Shown: piece by piece, positions 52,158 to 60,581 of the stretch
Numbering within the stretch: position 1 is the first letter of the stretch
Layout: each line of letters starts with the position of its first letter
Position numbers and translations under genes: made by a program
Notes under the pieces: model-generated
Databases searched by the model: none
Seen by the model: the letters and a program-made list of their open reading frames with translations, nothing else
Told to the model about the DNA's origin: nothing
Assembly (NCBI RefSeq): GCF_013409865.1
Contig: NZ_JACCBM010000001.1
Location: forward strand, 2,418,001-2,482,000
Length of the DNA stretch: 64,000 nucleotides
Origin: Herbiconiux flava
GTDB lineage: Bacteria; Actinomycetota; Actinomycetes; Actinomycetales; Microbacteriaceae
Direction of reading: 5' to 3'

Positions 52158-54704
52158 ATGACCGAGTCCACAATCCGTTCCCGGCGGTTCACCGCCGGCC
52201 TGCTCTCCGTCGCGCTGGCCGCGGCAGCCCTGGTGGGCGCCGTGGTCGCCGCGCCGGCCCAACCCGCCCAGGCGGCCGGCAGCACGGTCGTCTCGCTGAC
52301 CTTCGACGACGGCAACGCCGACCAGCTGGCGGCCGCCGCCACCATGAATGCGAAGGGCCTGAAGGGCACCTTCTACATCATCTCCGGCTACGTCGACCAG
52401 CCCGGCTACCTGACCCGGCCCCAGGTGGGAACCATCGCCGGCGCCGGCAACGAGATCGGCGGCCACACGGTGCACCACCTCGACCTGACGACCCTCGGGG
52501 CCGACGACGTGAAGCGCGAGGTCTGCAACGACCGCGTCAACCTCACGAACTGGGGCTACCCGATCACGAGCTTCGCCTACCCCTTCGCCTCGGTGAACCC
52601 GGCGGTCGAGCAGGCGGTGGCGGACTGCGGCTACAACACAGGGCGCGGTCTCGGCGACCTGAAGACGGCTCCGGGCACCCCCTGCGCCGACTGCGGGGTC
52701 TCGGAGACCCTCCCTCCCGCCGACCCGATGCTCACCGCGGCGGCCGACCAGGTCGACAGCACCTGGGACCTGGCCCGTCTGCAGTCCACCGTCACCCGGG
52801 CCGACGCGGCCGGGGGCTGGGTGCAGCTGACGTTCCACCACATCTGCGCCTCGGCCTGTGACACCTCACCCGAGAACGCCACGATCAGTGCGGCGCTGTT
52901 CGACCAGTTCACCACCTGGCTCGCCGAGTGGCAGGCGGGCGGCAACGGCACGGTAAAGACGGTGCAGCAGGCGGTCGGCGGAGCGGTCAAGCCCGTCGTC
53001 GCGGGCCCTCCGCTCGCTCCGGCGCCCGGCCCCGGCGAGAACGGCGTCGCCAACCCGAGCCTGGAGACCCCGGGTGCCGTCGCGAACATCCCGCAGTGCT
53101 GGTGGGGCTCGAGCTTCGGCTCCAACTCTCCCGTGTTCAGCACCGTCACCCCGGGCCGCACCGGCGCCACCGCCGAGAAGGTCACCGTCACGAACTACGT
53201 CGACGGCGACGCGAAGCTCCTCGCCCTGTTCGACGAATCCGGATGCTCGCCCACCGTCACCCCTGGTGCGACCTACTCTCTCCGGGCGTTCTACATGTCC
53301 ACCGCGAACACGCAGTTCGCCGTCTACACCCGTGACACCCTGGGCGTCTGGACGTACTGGACGTCGAGCCCGCTGTTCACCCCGGCGACCATCTACACCG
53401 AGGCGAACTTCACCACCCCCGCCATCCCCGCCGACGTCACCGGCATCAGCTTCGGACTGAACATCACGGCCAACGGCGAGCTGATCACCGACGACTACGC
53501 CCTCTACGACAGCAACGGGGCGCCCCTGCTGGCGATCAGCCCCCTGCTGCCGACCGTGACCGGAACCGCGCAGGTCGGCGCGGTGCTCACCGCGACGGTC
53601 GCCCCCTGGGCTCCGGCCCCGGTGGCGCTGAGCTACCAGTGGAAGCGCAACGGAACGGCCATCCCCGGTGCCACCGGGCTGAGCTACGTGCCCACCTCCG
53701 CCGACGTCGGAGCGACGCTCACCATCGCCGTCTCGGGCACCAAGGCCGGCTACGCGCCGCTGACCGCGACCTCCGCCGCCACCGCGGCGGTGCAGCCGGC
53801 CGACGCGAAGACGGTGCGCTACGACGGTGCCGACCGCTTCGCCACGTCGGCGGCGGTCTCGGCCGGTGTGTTCGCCCCCGGGGTGCCGGTGGCCTACATC
53901 GCCTCGGGTGAGACCTTCGCCGACGCGCTCTCGGCCGGCCCCGCCGCCGGAGCGCAGGGCGGCCCGGTGCTGCTCGTCACCAAGAACGCCGTTCCCACGG
54001 TGATCGCGGCCGAGCTCGCCCGGCTGAAGCCGGCGAAGATCGTGGTGCTCGGCGGCACCGCGGCGATCGCGGAGAGCGTCGTCACCTCACTGAAGGGCAC
54101 TGCGCCGACCACCCGCGTCGCGGGTGCCGACCGCTTCGCGGTCTCGGCGGCCGTGTCGAAGGCGGTCTTCGCCCCGAACGCCCCCGTGGTCTACGTGGCC
54201 TCCGGCGCGAACTATCCCGACGCCCTGTCGGGCGGCGCCGCGGCCGGGCTGAAGAAGGCCCCGCTGCTGCTGGTGACCCCGACCTCCGTGCCTGCCGCCA
54301 TCGCGACCGAGCTGGGGCGGCTGAAGCCCGCGAAGATCGTGATGCTCGGCGGCACCGTGTCGCTCTCGCCCGCGGTCGAGAAGGCCCTGAAGGCCATCGC
54401 CCCCACGACCCGCATCGCGGGCGCCGACCGGTTCGTCGTCTCGGCGGCGGTGTCGGCGGCGACGTTCACCCCGGGCGTGCCCGTGGTCTACCTGGTGTCG
54501 GGTCAGAACTTCCCCGACGCCCTGTCCGGAGCAGCCGCAGCGACCAAGCAGGGCGGACCGGTGCTGCTCGTCACCCGGGACAGCATCCCGGCGGCCGTGA
54601 AGGCCGAGCTCGACCGGCTCAACCCGGGCGCGATCGTCATCGTCGGCGGCACCCAAGCGGTGTCGGCGGCGGTGGCCACGGCCGCGGGGTCGTACGTGTC
54701 CTGA
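52158..54704 (+). CDS. Secreted polysaccharide deacetylase with three cell-wall-binding repeats
   Basis: An 848-residue exported protein. A signal peptide (about 1-40, ending AQA-A) precedes a NodB-type deacetylase domain with LTFDDGN (Asp 50, Asp 51), the metal motif GGHTVHHLDL (His 103 and 107) and FAYPFAS. A CBM-like beta domain (about 300-455) and an Ig-like domain (YQWKRNGTAIPGATGLSYVPTSADVG, about 490-520) follow. Three CW_binding_2 repeats (about 552-848) each open GADRF..SAAVS. It should remove N-acetyl or O-acetyl groups from a wall or secreted sugar polymer while held at the wall. ATG 52158 has GGGGG upstream. Confidence 0.93.
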   Translation: MTESTIRSRRFTAGLLSVALAAAALVGAVVAAPAQPAQAAGSTVVSLTFDDGNADQLAAAATMNAKGLKGTFYIISGYVDQPGYLTRPQVGTIAGAGNEIGGHTVHHLDLTTLGADDVKREVCNDRVNLTNWGYPITSFAYPFASVNPAVEQAVADCGYNTGRGLGDLKTAPGTPCADCGVSETLPPADPMLTAAADQVDSTWDLARLQSTVTRADAAGGWVQLTFHHICASACDTSPENATISAALFDQFTTWLAEWQAGGNGTVKTVQQAVGGAVKPVVAGPPLAPAPGPGENGVANPSLETPGAVANIPQCWWGSSFGSNSPVFSTVTPGRTGATAEKVTVTNYVDGDAKLLALFDESGCSPTVTPGATYSLRAFYMSTANTQFAVYTRDTLGVWTYWTSSPLFTPATIYTEANFTTPAIPADVTGISFGLNITANGELITDDYALYDSNGAPLLAISPLLPTVTGTAQVGAVLTATVAPWAPAPVALSYQWKRNGTAIPGATGLSYVPTSADVGATLTIAVSGTKAGYAPLTATSAATAAVQPADAKTVRYDGADRFATSAAVSAGVFAPGVPVAYIASGETFADALSAGPAAGAQGGPVLLVTKNAVPTVIAAELARLKPAKIVVLGGTAAIAESVVTSLKGTAPTTRVAGADRFAVSAAVSKAVFAPNAPVVYVASGANYPDALSGGAAAGLKKAPLLLVTPTSVPAAIATELGRLKPAKIVMLGGTVSLSPAVEKALKAIAPTTRIAGADRFVVSAAVSAATFTPGVPVVYLVSGQNFPDALSGAAAATKQGGPVLLVTRDSIPAAVKAELDRLNPGAIVIVGGTQAVSAAVATAAGSYVS

Positions 54705-54705
54705 C

Positions 54706-54773
54706 ACGCACGGCTCGCGCGACGCGGCCGGCCGGCGGTCATCCCTGCGGGGGTGCCGCCGGCGTCCGTGCGT
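54706..54773 (+). terminator. Nested hairpin terminator after the deacetylase gene
   Basis: An 8-bp outer stem (54706-54713 with 54766-54773) surrounds an 8-bp inner stem (54731-54738 with 54756-54763). It starts 1 bp after the stop codon. Confidence 0.7.
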
Positions 54774-54895
54774 CGGGGCCCGCCTCTGCCCGACAGCAGT
54801 TGGACCGAGGGCCCCCCGCATGCCAGGATGCTGGTAGCGCTCTCAGCCCGCGTCCACGCCGGATTCAGGGGAACCGGGCGCGAGAGGACCACTGC

Positions 54896-55309
54896 GTGAC
54901 CCCCAGCCCTGCCCCGGTCACCGGACGCACCGCCCTCGTGGTCGACGATTCCGCCGACCAGGGTGACCTGCTCCGTCTGCACCTGGAGCGTCTCGGCTAC
55001 GAGGTCGTCCTCGTCGTCACGGCCGAGGCCGCGATCGAGTCCTACCGCCGGCTGGCTCCCGCCGTGGCGATCATCGACCTCATGCTGCCCGGCATCGACG
55101 GCTGGCAGCTGGTGCGCACGATGAAGCAGGAGGTGCCCGACTGCGTGCTCGTGGTCACCTCGGTGCTGGGTCTCGAGGAGTTCCCGATCGTCGACGGCGT
55201 GCTGCCGAAGCCGTTCACCGCCGCCGACGTCGCGAGGACGCTCGCACTGCTCTTCCCGGCCGCATCCGCGACCGGCGAGACCGACCACGATGGGGGACAG
55301 GGACGATGA
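54896..55309 (+). CDS. Stand-alone response regulator receiver protein
   Basis: A 137-residue CheY-like protein. The acidic pair is in VVDDSAD, the phospho-acceptor Asp in IIDLMLPGIDG, the Thr/Ser switch in VVTS and the Lys in LPKPF. There is no output domain. GTG 54896 is the start. It shares an ATGA overlap with a second receiver gene, which in turn overlaps a histidine kinase gene by one base. Confidence 0.92.
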   Translation: MTPSPAPVTGRTALVVDDSADQGDLLRLHLERLGYEVVLVVTAEAAIESYRRLAPAVAIIDLMLPGIDGWQLVRTMKQEVPDCVLVVTSVLGLEEFPIVDGVLPKPFTAADVARTLALLFPAASATGETDHDGGQGR

Positions 55310-55674
55310 AGGTTCTGATTGCCGACGACGACGCCGATCTGCGCGACCTGGTCTCGATAGCCGTCGAGAAGGCGGGCTACGAGGTCGCCGCCGCCGTCGG
55401 CGACGGTCTCTCCGCGTGGGAGGCCCTCAAGGCCGACGAGATCGACCTCGCCGTGCTCGACATCTCGATGCCGGGCCTGACCGGCCTCGAACTGGTGGAG
55501 CGCATCCGCGCCGACGACGAGCTGCGCGAGCAGCACGTGCTGATCATCACCGCGAACGCCCAGCCGAGCACCGCCGAGGCGGTTCACCTCGCGGGAGCGA
55601 ACGGCCTGATCACGAAGCCGTTCCAGGTGCGCGAGCTGGTCGACTTCATGCGCGGCGTGGCCGACCGGGTCTGA
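55306..55674 (+). CDS. Second stand-alone receiver protein
   Basis: A 122-residue CheY-like protein with LIADDDAD, acceptor Asp in AVLDISMPGLTG, IITAN and ITKPF. It lacks any output domain. Only 122 residues, so the fold is complete but nothing else fits. Translation is coupled on both sides. Confidence 0.93.
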   Translation: MKVLIADDDADLRDLVSIAVEKAGYEVAAAVGDGLSAWEALKADEIDLAVLDISMPGLTGLELVERIRADDELREQHVLIITANAQPSTAEAVHLAGANGLITKPFQVRELVDFMRGVADRV

Positions 55675-57434
55675 TGGACGGGCAGAGGAACCCGGCGACC
55701 GTCCGGGTGGCTGCGTCCGGCGTGTCCGGTCGCCGCCGGGGCGGCTCGTTCGGCTCGTGGTCGCCGCTGCTGAAGCAGGTCGCCGCGCTCGTGGCGTTCG
55801 TGCTGGCGAACCTCGTGCTGCTCTCGCCCGTCGTGGTGGAGGTCGTGCCGGCGCTCGTGGTCGCCGCCGACCTGCTCGTGCTGGCCGCCGCGGCGTTCGC
55901 CTTCGTGCTTCCGCGCACGCGTCTGTCGCCCGGCTGGGAGCTCGCGGTGCCCGTCGCGACGTTCGCCGCGGTCGCGCTGCTGCGTCTCGGCACCGACGGT
56001 CAGGCATCGCCGTTCGGGGCCCTGATGGTCATCCCGCTGGTCTGGATCGCGTCGGAGCCCGGCCTCCGCTCGGTGATCTTCGCCGCCGCGGGTGTGGTGG
56101 CGACCATCTCGTTGCCGTTCCTCCTCGGCGTGTCCGTGGTGGTCAGCCCGGCGGATGCCGTGCGCCTGGTCTTCACGCCCGTCGCCTTCACCATCGCGGC
56201 CGTGCTGATCAATCAGATCGCCCGGGTCGTGAACCGGCGACTCGTCCAGCTCGAGGAACTCAACGCCGAACGCGACCGGCTCGTCGAGACCCTCGAACGC
56301 GCCAACCGTGCGGCCCGCAAGCGCGAGCTGCAGGCCATCAACGCGAACGCCCTGCTCGACGGCGTCTGGAACGACATCACCGGGCACGCCATCATCGGGA
56401 CCGACGGGGCCGGACTCGTCACCGTCTGGAACCCCGGGGCCGCGTCGCTGCTCGGGTACTCCGCGAAGGAGGCGATCGGGCGCCTGAACATCACCGAGCT
56501 GCACCGCCGCGAGGAGCTGCGCGACTTCGAGGGGCTCGTCGGCACGGCCCGGTCGGGTCACCGCGACGTGCGGGACTGGACCTATCTGCGGAAGGACGGC
56601 ACCGGCTTCCCGGCCCAGGTCTCGATCGCCGAGCGGCTCGACGAGGAGGGGGAGCCGGCCGGTTTCGTCTTCGTCGCCACCGACGAGACCGACGCCAAGG
56701 AGATCGAGCGTCTGAAGGACGAGTTCGCCGGGCTCATCTCGCACGAGCTCCGCACGCCGCTCAGCTCGATCCTCGGCTACGTCGAGCTGCTGCGCTCCGA
56801 CGACGACGAGCCGCTCAGCCGGCTGCAGGAGAAGTACCTCGGCGTGGTCGACCGCAACGCCCGCCGGCTGCTCCAGCTCGTGGGCGACCTGCTGTTCACG
56901 GCCCAGGTCGACTCGGGCGGCTTCCGGGTGCAGGCCGTGCCCACCGATCTGCCTGGTGCGCTGCGCGCGGCCCTCGAGAGCGCGCGGCCCGTGGCCCAGG
57001 CCGCCGGCGTCGAGCTGCGCTCGGAGATCCCGCCGGGAGCGCTCGTGCTAGGCGCCGATCCCGTGCGGCTCGGTCAGGCCGTCGACAACATCCTCTCCAA
57101 CGCGGTGAAGTTCACGCCACGGGGCGGTTCGGTCACCGTGGCTCTGGAGACCGGCGCCGACGAGGCGCGGATCGTCGTCAGCGACACCGGGTTCGGCATC
57201 GCCGAGCACGAGCTGCACCGTCTCTCGGAGCGCTTCTTCCGGGCGGGCACCGCCACGAAGAACGCGGTGCAGGGCGTGGGGCTCGGGCTCACCATCACCA
57301 AGGCCATCGTGACCGCGCACGGCGGCCGCGTCGACATCGCGAGCGTGCTCGGCGAGGGCACGTCGATCACCATCGCGCTGCCGAGGGCGGGCGTCGGTGC
57401 GCGCGGCGTCAGTGCGAGTGCCTCCCGGACGTGA
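55674..57434 (+). CDS. Membrane histidine kinase with PAS domain
   Basis: A 586-residue sensor kinase. Six or so membrane helices occupy about 35-190. A coiled linker (LEELNAERDRLVETLERANRAARKRELQ) leads to a PAS domain (about 230-345, GTDGAGLVTVWNPGAASLLGYSAKEAIGR). The HisKA domain has SHELRTPLSSILGYV with phospho-accepting His 357. The ATP domain has DNILSNAVKFTPRGG (N box), VSDTGFGIAEHE and GVGLGLTITKAIV. Its partners are probably the two upstream receivers. The 3' end overlaps the convergent XRE gene by 26 bp. Confidence 0.94.
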   Translation: MDGQRNPATVRVAASGVSGRRRGGSFGSWSPLLKQVAALVAFVLANLVLLSPVVVEVVPALVVAADLLVLAAAAFAFVLPRTRLSPGWELAVPVATFAAVALLRLGTDGQASPFGALMVIPLVWIASEPGLRSVIFAAAGVVATISLPFLLGVSVVVSPADAVRLVFTPVAFTIAAVLINQIARVVNRRLVQLEELNAERDRLVETLERANRAARKRELQAINANALLDGVWNDITGHAIIGTDGAGLVTVWNPGAASLLGYSAKEAIGRLNITELHRREELRDFEGLVGTARSGHRDVRDWTYLRKDGTGFPAQVSIAERLDEEGEPAGFVFVATDETDAKEIERLKDEFAGLISHELRTPLSSILGYVELLRSDDDEPLSRLQEKYLGVVDRNARRLLQLVGDLLFTAQVDSGGFRVQAVPTDLPGALRAALESARPVAQAAGVELRSEIPPGALVLGADPVRLGQAVDNILSNAVKFTPRGGSVTVALETGADEARIVVSDTGFGIAEHELHRLSERFFRAGTATKNAVQGVGLGLTITKAIVTAHGGRVDIASVLGEGTSITIALPRAGVGARGVSASASRT

Positions 57435-58035
57435 CGGTCACCGCCCGGAACCCCTCCGGGCCCGCGGCCCGCCAGCGGTGCCGGATGCCGGCGCCGAGGG
57501 CCAGCGTGCCGCCGGCGGAGAGCCGATGCACCGTGCCGTCGCCGAGGTCCACCTCGAGCGCGCCCCCGAGCAGGTAGAGGAACTCCTCCTCGTCGTGCGC
57601 GGCGAACTCGGCGAAGCGGGGCTCGCCCGCGACCGCCGCCTCACCCACGATCTCGGTCGCGAACAGCCCGCCCGGCAGCTGGGCGAGCTGCCAGACGGTG
57701 AGCTCTCCGGGACGACCGGCGGATGCGCGGCCCTCCGCCTCGACGTGCACGACGTCGACGCCGGCCGCCGTGACCCTGCTCCCGGCCGGGCGGGCGAGCA
57801 GCGACCCCGACGGCACGCCGAGGGCCTCCGCGAGGCGGGCCAGCGTGGCGAGTCCCGGCCGGGCGTGGCCGCGCTCGACGAGGCTCAGGAAGGGCTGCGA
57901 CACCCCGGTGGCCTCGGCCAGGCGCACCATCGTCAGCCCGGTGTCCTGCCGCAGGCTCCGGATGCGCGCGCCCATCGCCACGGCGTCGTCATCCAGCGGC
58001 CGCGTCGACCGCTCCGCCCCGCCCGTGCTGTTCAT
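57409..58035 (-). CDS. XRE-family regulator with C-terminal cupin
   Basis: A 208-residue regulator. The helix-turn-helix is GARIRSLRQDTGLTMVRLAEATGVSQPFLSLVERGHARPGLATLARLAEALGV (about 22-74). The cupin part (about 115-205) has the HDEEEFLYLLGGALEVDLGDGTVHRLSAGG pattern, so it may bind a small ligand. It diverges from a flavin monooxygenase gene. A perfect AT-rich palindrome lies between them, the probable operator. Confidence 0.93.
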   Translation of the reverse strand: MNSTGGAERSTRPLDDDAVAMGARIRSLRQDTGLTMVRLAEATGVSQPFLSLVERGHARPGLATLARLAEALGVPSGSLLARPAGSRVTAAGVDVVHVEAEGRASAGRPGELTVWQLAQLPGGLFATEIVGEAAVAGEPRFAEFAAHDEEEFLYLLGGALEVDLGDGTVHRLSAGGTLALGAGIRHRWRAAGPEGFRAVTVTSGRHSH

Positions 58036-58067
58036 CCGCCCGAAACCTCCGGTAACACCGCCGAAAA

Positions 58068-58086
58068 ATATTTATGGCATAAATAT
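58068..58086. promoter_or_regulatory. Putative XRE-cupin operator
   Basis: A 19-bp palindrome, 9-bp perfect arms (58068-58076 and 58078-58086) around a single G. It reads ATATTTATG-G-CATAAATAT, strikingly AT-rich here. It ends 4 bp before ATG 58091 and starts 32 bp before the regulator's start, so it overlaps any ribosome-binding site and probably both promoters. Confidence 0.75.
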
Positions 58087-58090
58087 AGCC

Positions 58091-59461
58091 ATGCAGCCCC
58101 TCCTCTTCGGCATCTTCCAGTACATCGGCCCCAACGGCACCGTCGGTTCGGCGTGGCAGCACCCCGACGACACCTCGGCGGAGTTCACGAAGCTCTCCCA
58201 CTGGACCGCGCTCGCGAAGAAGTTCGAGGAGGCGCGCCTGGACTTCCTGTTCCTGGCCGACAGCTACGGCTTCCCGGCCCTGGAGGGTCAGCTGATCCCG
58301 GCGTCGGTGCGCGAGGGCCGAGGCATCCCGCACGGCGACCCGATGCCACTCGTCTCCGCCCTCGCGGCCGTCACCGAGAAGCTCGGCTTCATCCTGACCA
58401 CCTCGACGACGGTGGAGCCGCCGGCGGCCAACGCCCGCCGTTTCGCGACCCTCGACCACTTCACCGACGGCCGGATCGGCTGGAACATCGTCACCGGCTC
58501 CTCGGGTGCCACCGCCGCGGCCCTGATGGGCAACGAGCTGATCCGGCACGACCTCCGCTACGACATGGCCGACGACTACGTCGACGTCAGCCTCACCCTC
58601 TGGGAGAGCTCCTGGGAGGACGACGCGCTGGTGCTCGACAAGGCGGCGGGCGTCTACGCCGACCCGGAGAAGGTGCACCTCGTGCACCACGAGGGTCCGT
58701 ACTTCCGCACCGACGGCATCCTGAACCTCCCGCCGTCGCCGCAGCGCACGCCGCTGCTCGTGCAGGCGGGGGCCTCCGGTCGCGGGCGCGAGTTCGCCGG
58801 CCGCAACGCCGAGGCGGTCTTCGTCGGCGGGGGAGAGCCCGCCACCGTCGCGGCGAACGTGACGGGCATCCGGGAGAGCGCCGTGGCTGAGGGCCGTCCG
58901 GCCGACGCCGTCAAGATCCTGGTCGGAGCCCTGTTCATCACGGCGCCGACGAGTGAGGAGGCCTGGGCCAAGCACGCCACGATGCTGGCGATGTCGAGCG
59001 ACGAGGGGGCGGCCGCGATCTACGCCGGCAACACCGGCATCGACCTGCTGGCGCTCGATCCCGACAAGCCGATCGCCCAGACCGAGACCGAGATGGGGCA
59101 GTCGAACCTCGAGCGCTACCTCGGCAAGGACGGCAAGCCGGCGCCGCTCGTGCGCGACATCCTCGAGAACTTCCGGCGCACCGGCATCAACGGCAGCGTG
59201 TTCGTCGGCAGCCCCGACGAGGTCGCCGACCAGATCGAGGAGTTCGTCGCCGTGACCGGTGTCGACGGCTTCCTGATCCAGCCGCACCTCACGCCCGAGA
59301 CCTACGACGACCTGATCGAGCTGCTGCTGCCGGTGCTGCGGGAGCGGGGGCTCGCCCGCGACGAATACGCCGGCGACACCCTGCGGGAGCGGTTCTTCCC
59401 CGAGGGCGGGCCGCACCTGCCCGGCACGCACCGGGGACACGCCTTCCGCGCGGGGCGCTGA
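58091..59461 (+). CDS. Flavin-dependent monooxygenase, NtaA/SnaA/DszA group, second paralogue
   Basis: A 456-residue luciferase-family two-component monooxygenase subunit. Blocks are FGIFQYIGPNGTVGSAWQHP, DFLFLADSYGFPALEG, TTSTTVEPPAANARRFATLDHFTDGRIGWNIVTGSSG, RHDLRYDMADDYVDV and TPLLVQAGASGRGREFAGRNAEAVF. Compared with the 16413 gene it has the same architecture but a different N-terminal loop, so the substrates should differ. There is no Shine-Dalgarno; the ATG sits 4 bp after the operator palindrome, so the mRNA could be leaderless. Regulated by the divergent XRE-cupin protein, I infer. Confidence 0.92.
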   Translation: MQPLLFGIFQYIGPNGTVGSAWQHPDDTSAEFTKLSHWTALAKKFEEARLDFLFLADSYGFPALEGQLIPASVREGRGIPHGDPMPLVSALAAVTEKLGFILTTSTTVEPPAANARRFATLDHFTDGRIGWNIVTGSSGATAAALMGNELIRHDLRYDMADDYVDVSLTLWESSWEDDALVLDKAAGVYADPEKVHLVHHEGPYFRTDGILNLPPSPQRTPLLVQAGASGRGREFAGRNAEAVFVGGGEPATVAANVTGIRESAVAEGRPADAVKILVGALFITAPTSEEAWAKHATMLAMSSDEGAAAIYAGNTGIDLLALDPDKPIAQTETEMGQSNLERYLGKDGKPAPLVRDILENFRRTGINGSVFVGSPDEVADQIEEFVAVTGVDGFLIQPHLTPETYDDLIELLLPVLRERGLARDEYAGDTLRERFFPEGGPHLPGTHRGHAFRAGR

Positions 59462-59485
59462 CCGCACCCGGCTGAGCTCTCCGGG

Positions 59486-59545
59486 GCGAGGCCCGCCGAG
59501 ACGAGGCCCTACGGCGCGAGGCCCTACGGCGCGAGGCCCTCGAGC
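59486..59545. repeat. 15-bp tandem repeat at the end of the DyP gene
   Basis: Four units start at 59486, 59501, 59516 and 59531 around the core GCGAGGCCCTACGGC; the first and last differ at a few bases. The stop codon of the DyP gene (CTA on the plus strand, 59524-59526) lies inside the third unit and another copy of it is at 59509-59511. The array fills most of the gap to the convergent monooxygenase gene. Confidence 0.85.
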
Positions 59546-60480
59546 ACGTCGTTTGACGGTACGAAGAAGGTGGTGCCGGTCACCGGGGTCGAGACGTCGA
59601 GCATCCGGTCGTACGAGCCGACGGGGTCGCCCACGTACATCTGGCGCAGCATCTGCTCGATCACCCAGAGCTCGCGGGCGTAGCCGATGAAGTAGGTGCC
59701 GAACTCGCCGGCCCCCGGCCGCCCGAACGGCATGTTGTCGCGCAGGATGTCGTGCTCCACCCCGTTCGCGTCGACCACGGTCGCGAGCCCCTTGTGCGAC
59801 TTGCGTGCTCCGGGCTCGTCCTCCAGCTCGACGTTGTCGAGCTTCGTGCGCCCGATGATCCTCTCCTGCAGCTCGACCGGCAGCGCGTGCCAGGCGTCGA
59901 GGTCGTGCAGGTACTTCTGCACGACGACGTAGCTGCCGCCGGCGAAGGCCGCGTCCTCCTCGCCGACGATCGACCAGTGGGCCATGCCGGCGCCCGTGGG
60001 GTTCTCGGTGCCGTCGACGAAGCCGAGCAGGTCGCGGGAGTCGAAGTAGCGGAAGCCGGTGGTCTCGTCGACGACCGTGACGGCGTCGCCGAGCTTGCCG
60101 AGCAGCAGGCGTTCCAGCTCGAAGGCGAGGTCGGCCCGCTCGCTGCGGATGTGGAAGAGCAGGTCGCCCGGGGTCGAGGGGGCCGTGTGCACCGGACCGC
60201 GCACCTCGAAGAAGCGCCGCAGCTGCGCGGGACGGGCATCCTGACCGAAGCGGTCCCAGGCGTCGGAGCCGATGCCGACGTTGCAGGAAAGGTGCCCGTT
60301 GAGGTCGCGGAAGCCGACGGCGCGCACGAGTCCGCCGATGTCGGAGATCACGTCCCGCACGCGTTCGGCCGCCTCGTCGCCCTCGGCGATCGAGACCACC
60401 AGGAAGATGGCCGAGGTCGACAGGGGCGCGTCGACGCTCTGCGGCTGGATGGGGGTGCGGTCCCACGCTTCGTCGTGCAT
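59524..60480 (-). CDS. DyP-type heme peroxidase
   Basis: A 318-residue heme peroxidase that uses H2O2 on dyes, phenols or other donors. The GxxDG motif is GFVDGTENPTG with catalytic Asp 156; the proximal heme ligand should be His 229 (ARKSHKG) and the distal Arg 247 (HDILRDNMPFG). No signal peptide is visible, so it acts in the cytosol, as the YfeX-like group does. No encapsulin gene is next to it. It diverges from a PadR-type gene. ATG 60480 is in the 101-bp divergent region. Confidence 0.93.
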   Translation of the reverse strand: MHDEAWDRTPIQPQSVDAPLSTSAIFLVVSIAEGDEAAERVRDVISDIGGLVRAVGFRDLNGHLSCNVGIGSDAWDRFGQDARPAQLRRFFEVRGPVHTAPSTPGDLLFHIRSERADLAFELERLLLGKLGDAVTVVDETTGFRYFDSRDLLGFVDGTENPTGAGMAHWSIVGEEDAAFAGGSYVVVQKYLHDLDAWHALPVELQERIIGRTKLDNVELEDEPGARKSHKGLATVVDANGVEHDILRDNMPFGRPGAGEFGTYFIGYARELWVIEQMLRQMYVGDPVGSYDRMLDVSTPVTGTTFFVPSNDVLEGLAP

Positions 60481-60497
60481 GCGGAAATCCTATTGGC

Positions 60498-60526
60498 TTG
60501 ACATCCGAATACTACCGATATATCGT
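60498..60526 (+). promoter_or_regulatory. Promoter of the padR-type gene with an overlapping palindrome
   Basis: TTGACA at 60498-60503 and TATCGT at 60521-60526 are 17 bp apart. The palindrome CGATATATCG (60516-60525) covers most of the -10 box and could be an operator for the PadR-type protein, also acting on the divergent DyP gene. Confidence 0.6.
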
Positions 60527-60581
60527 AAAGCTATCGCGAACAGTCGCGACATTCAGATTTGATCACGAAAGGCGGATGCTC

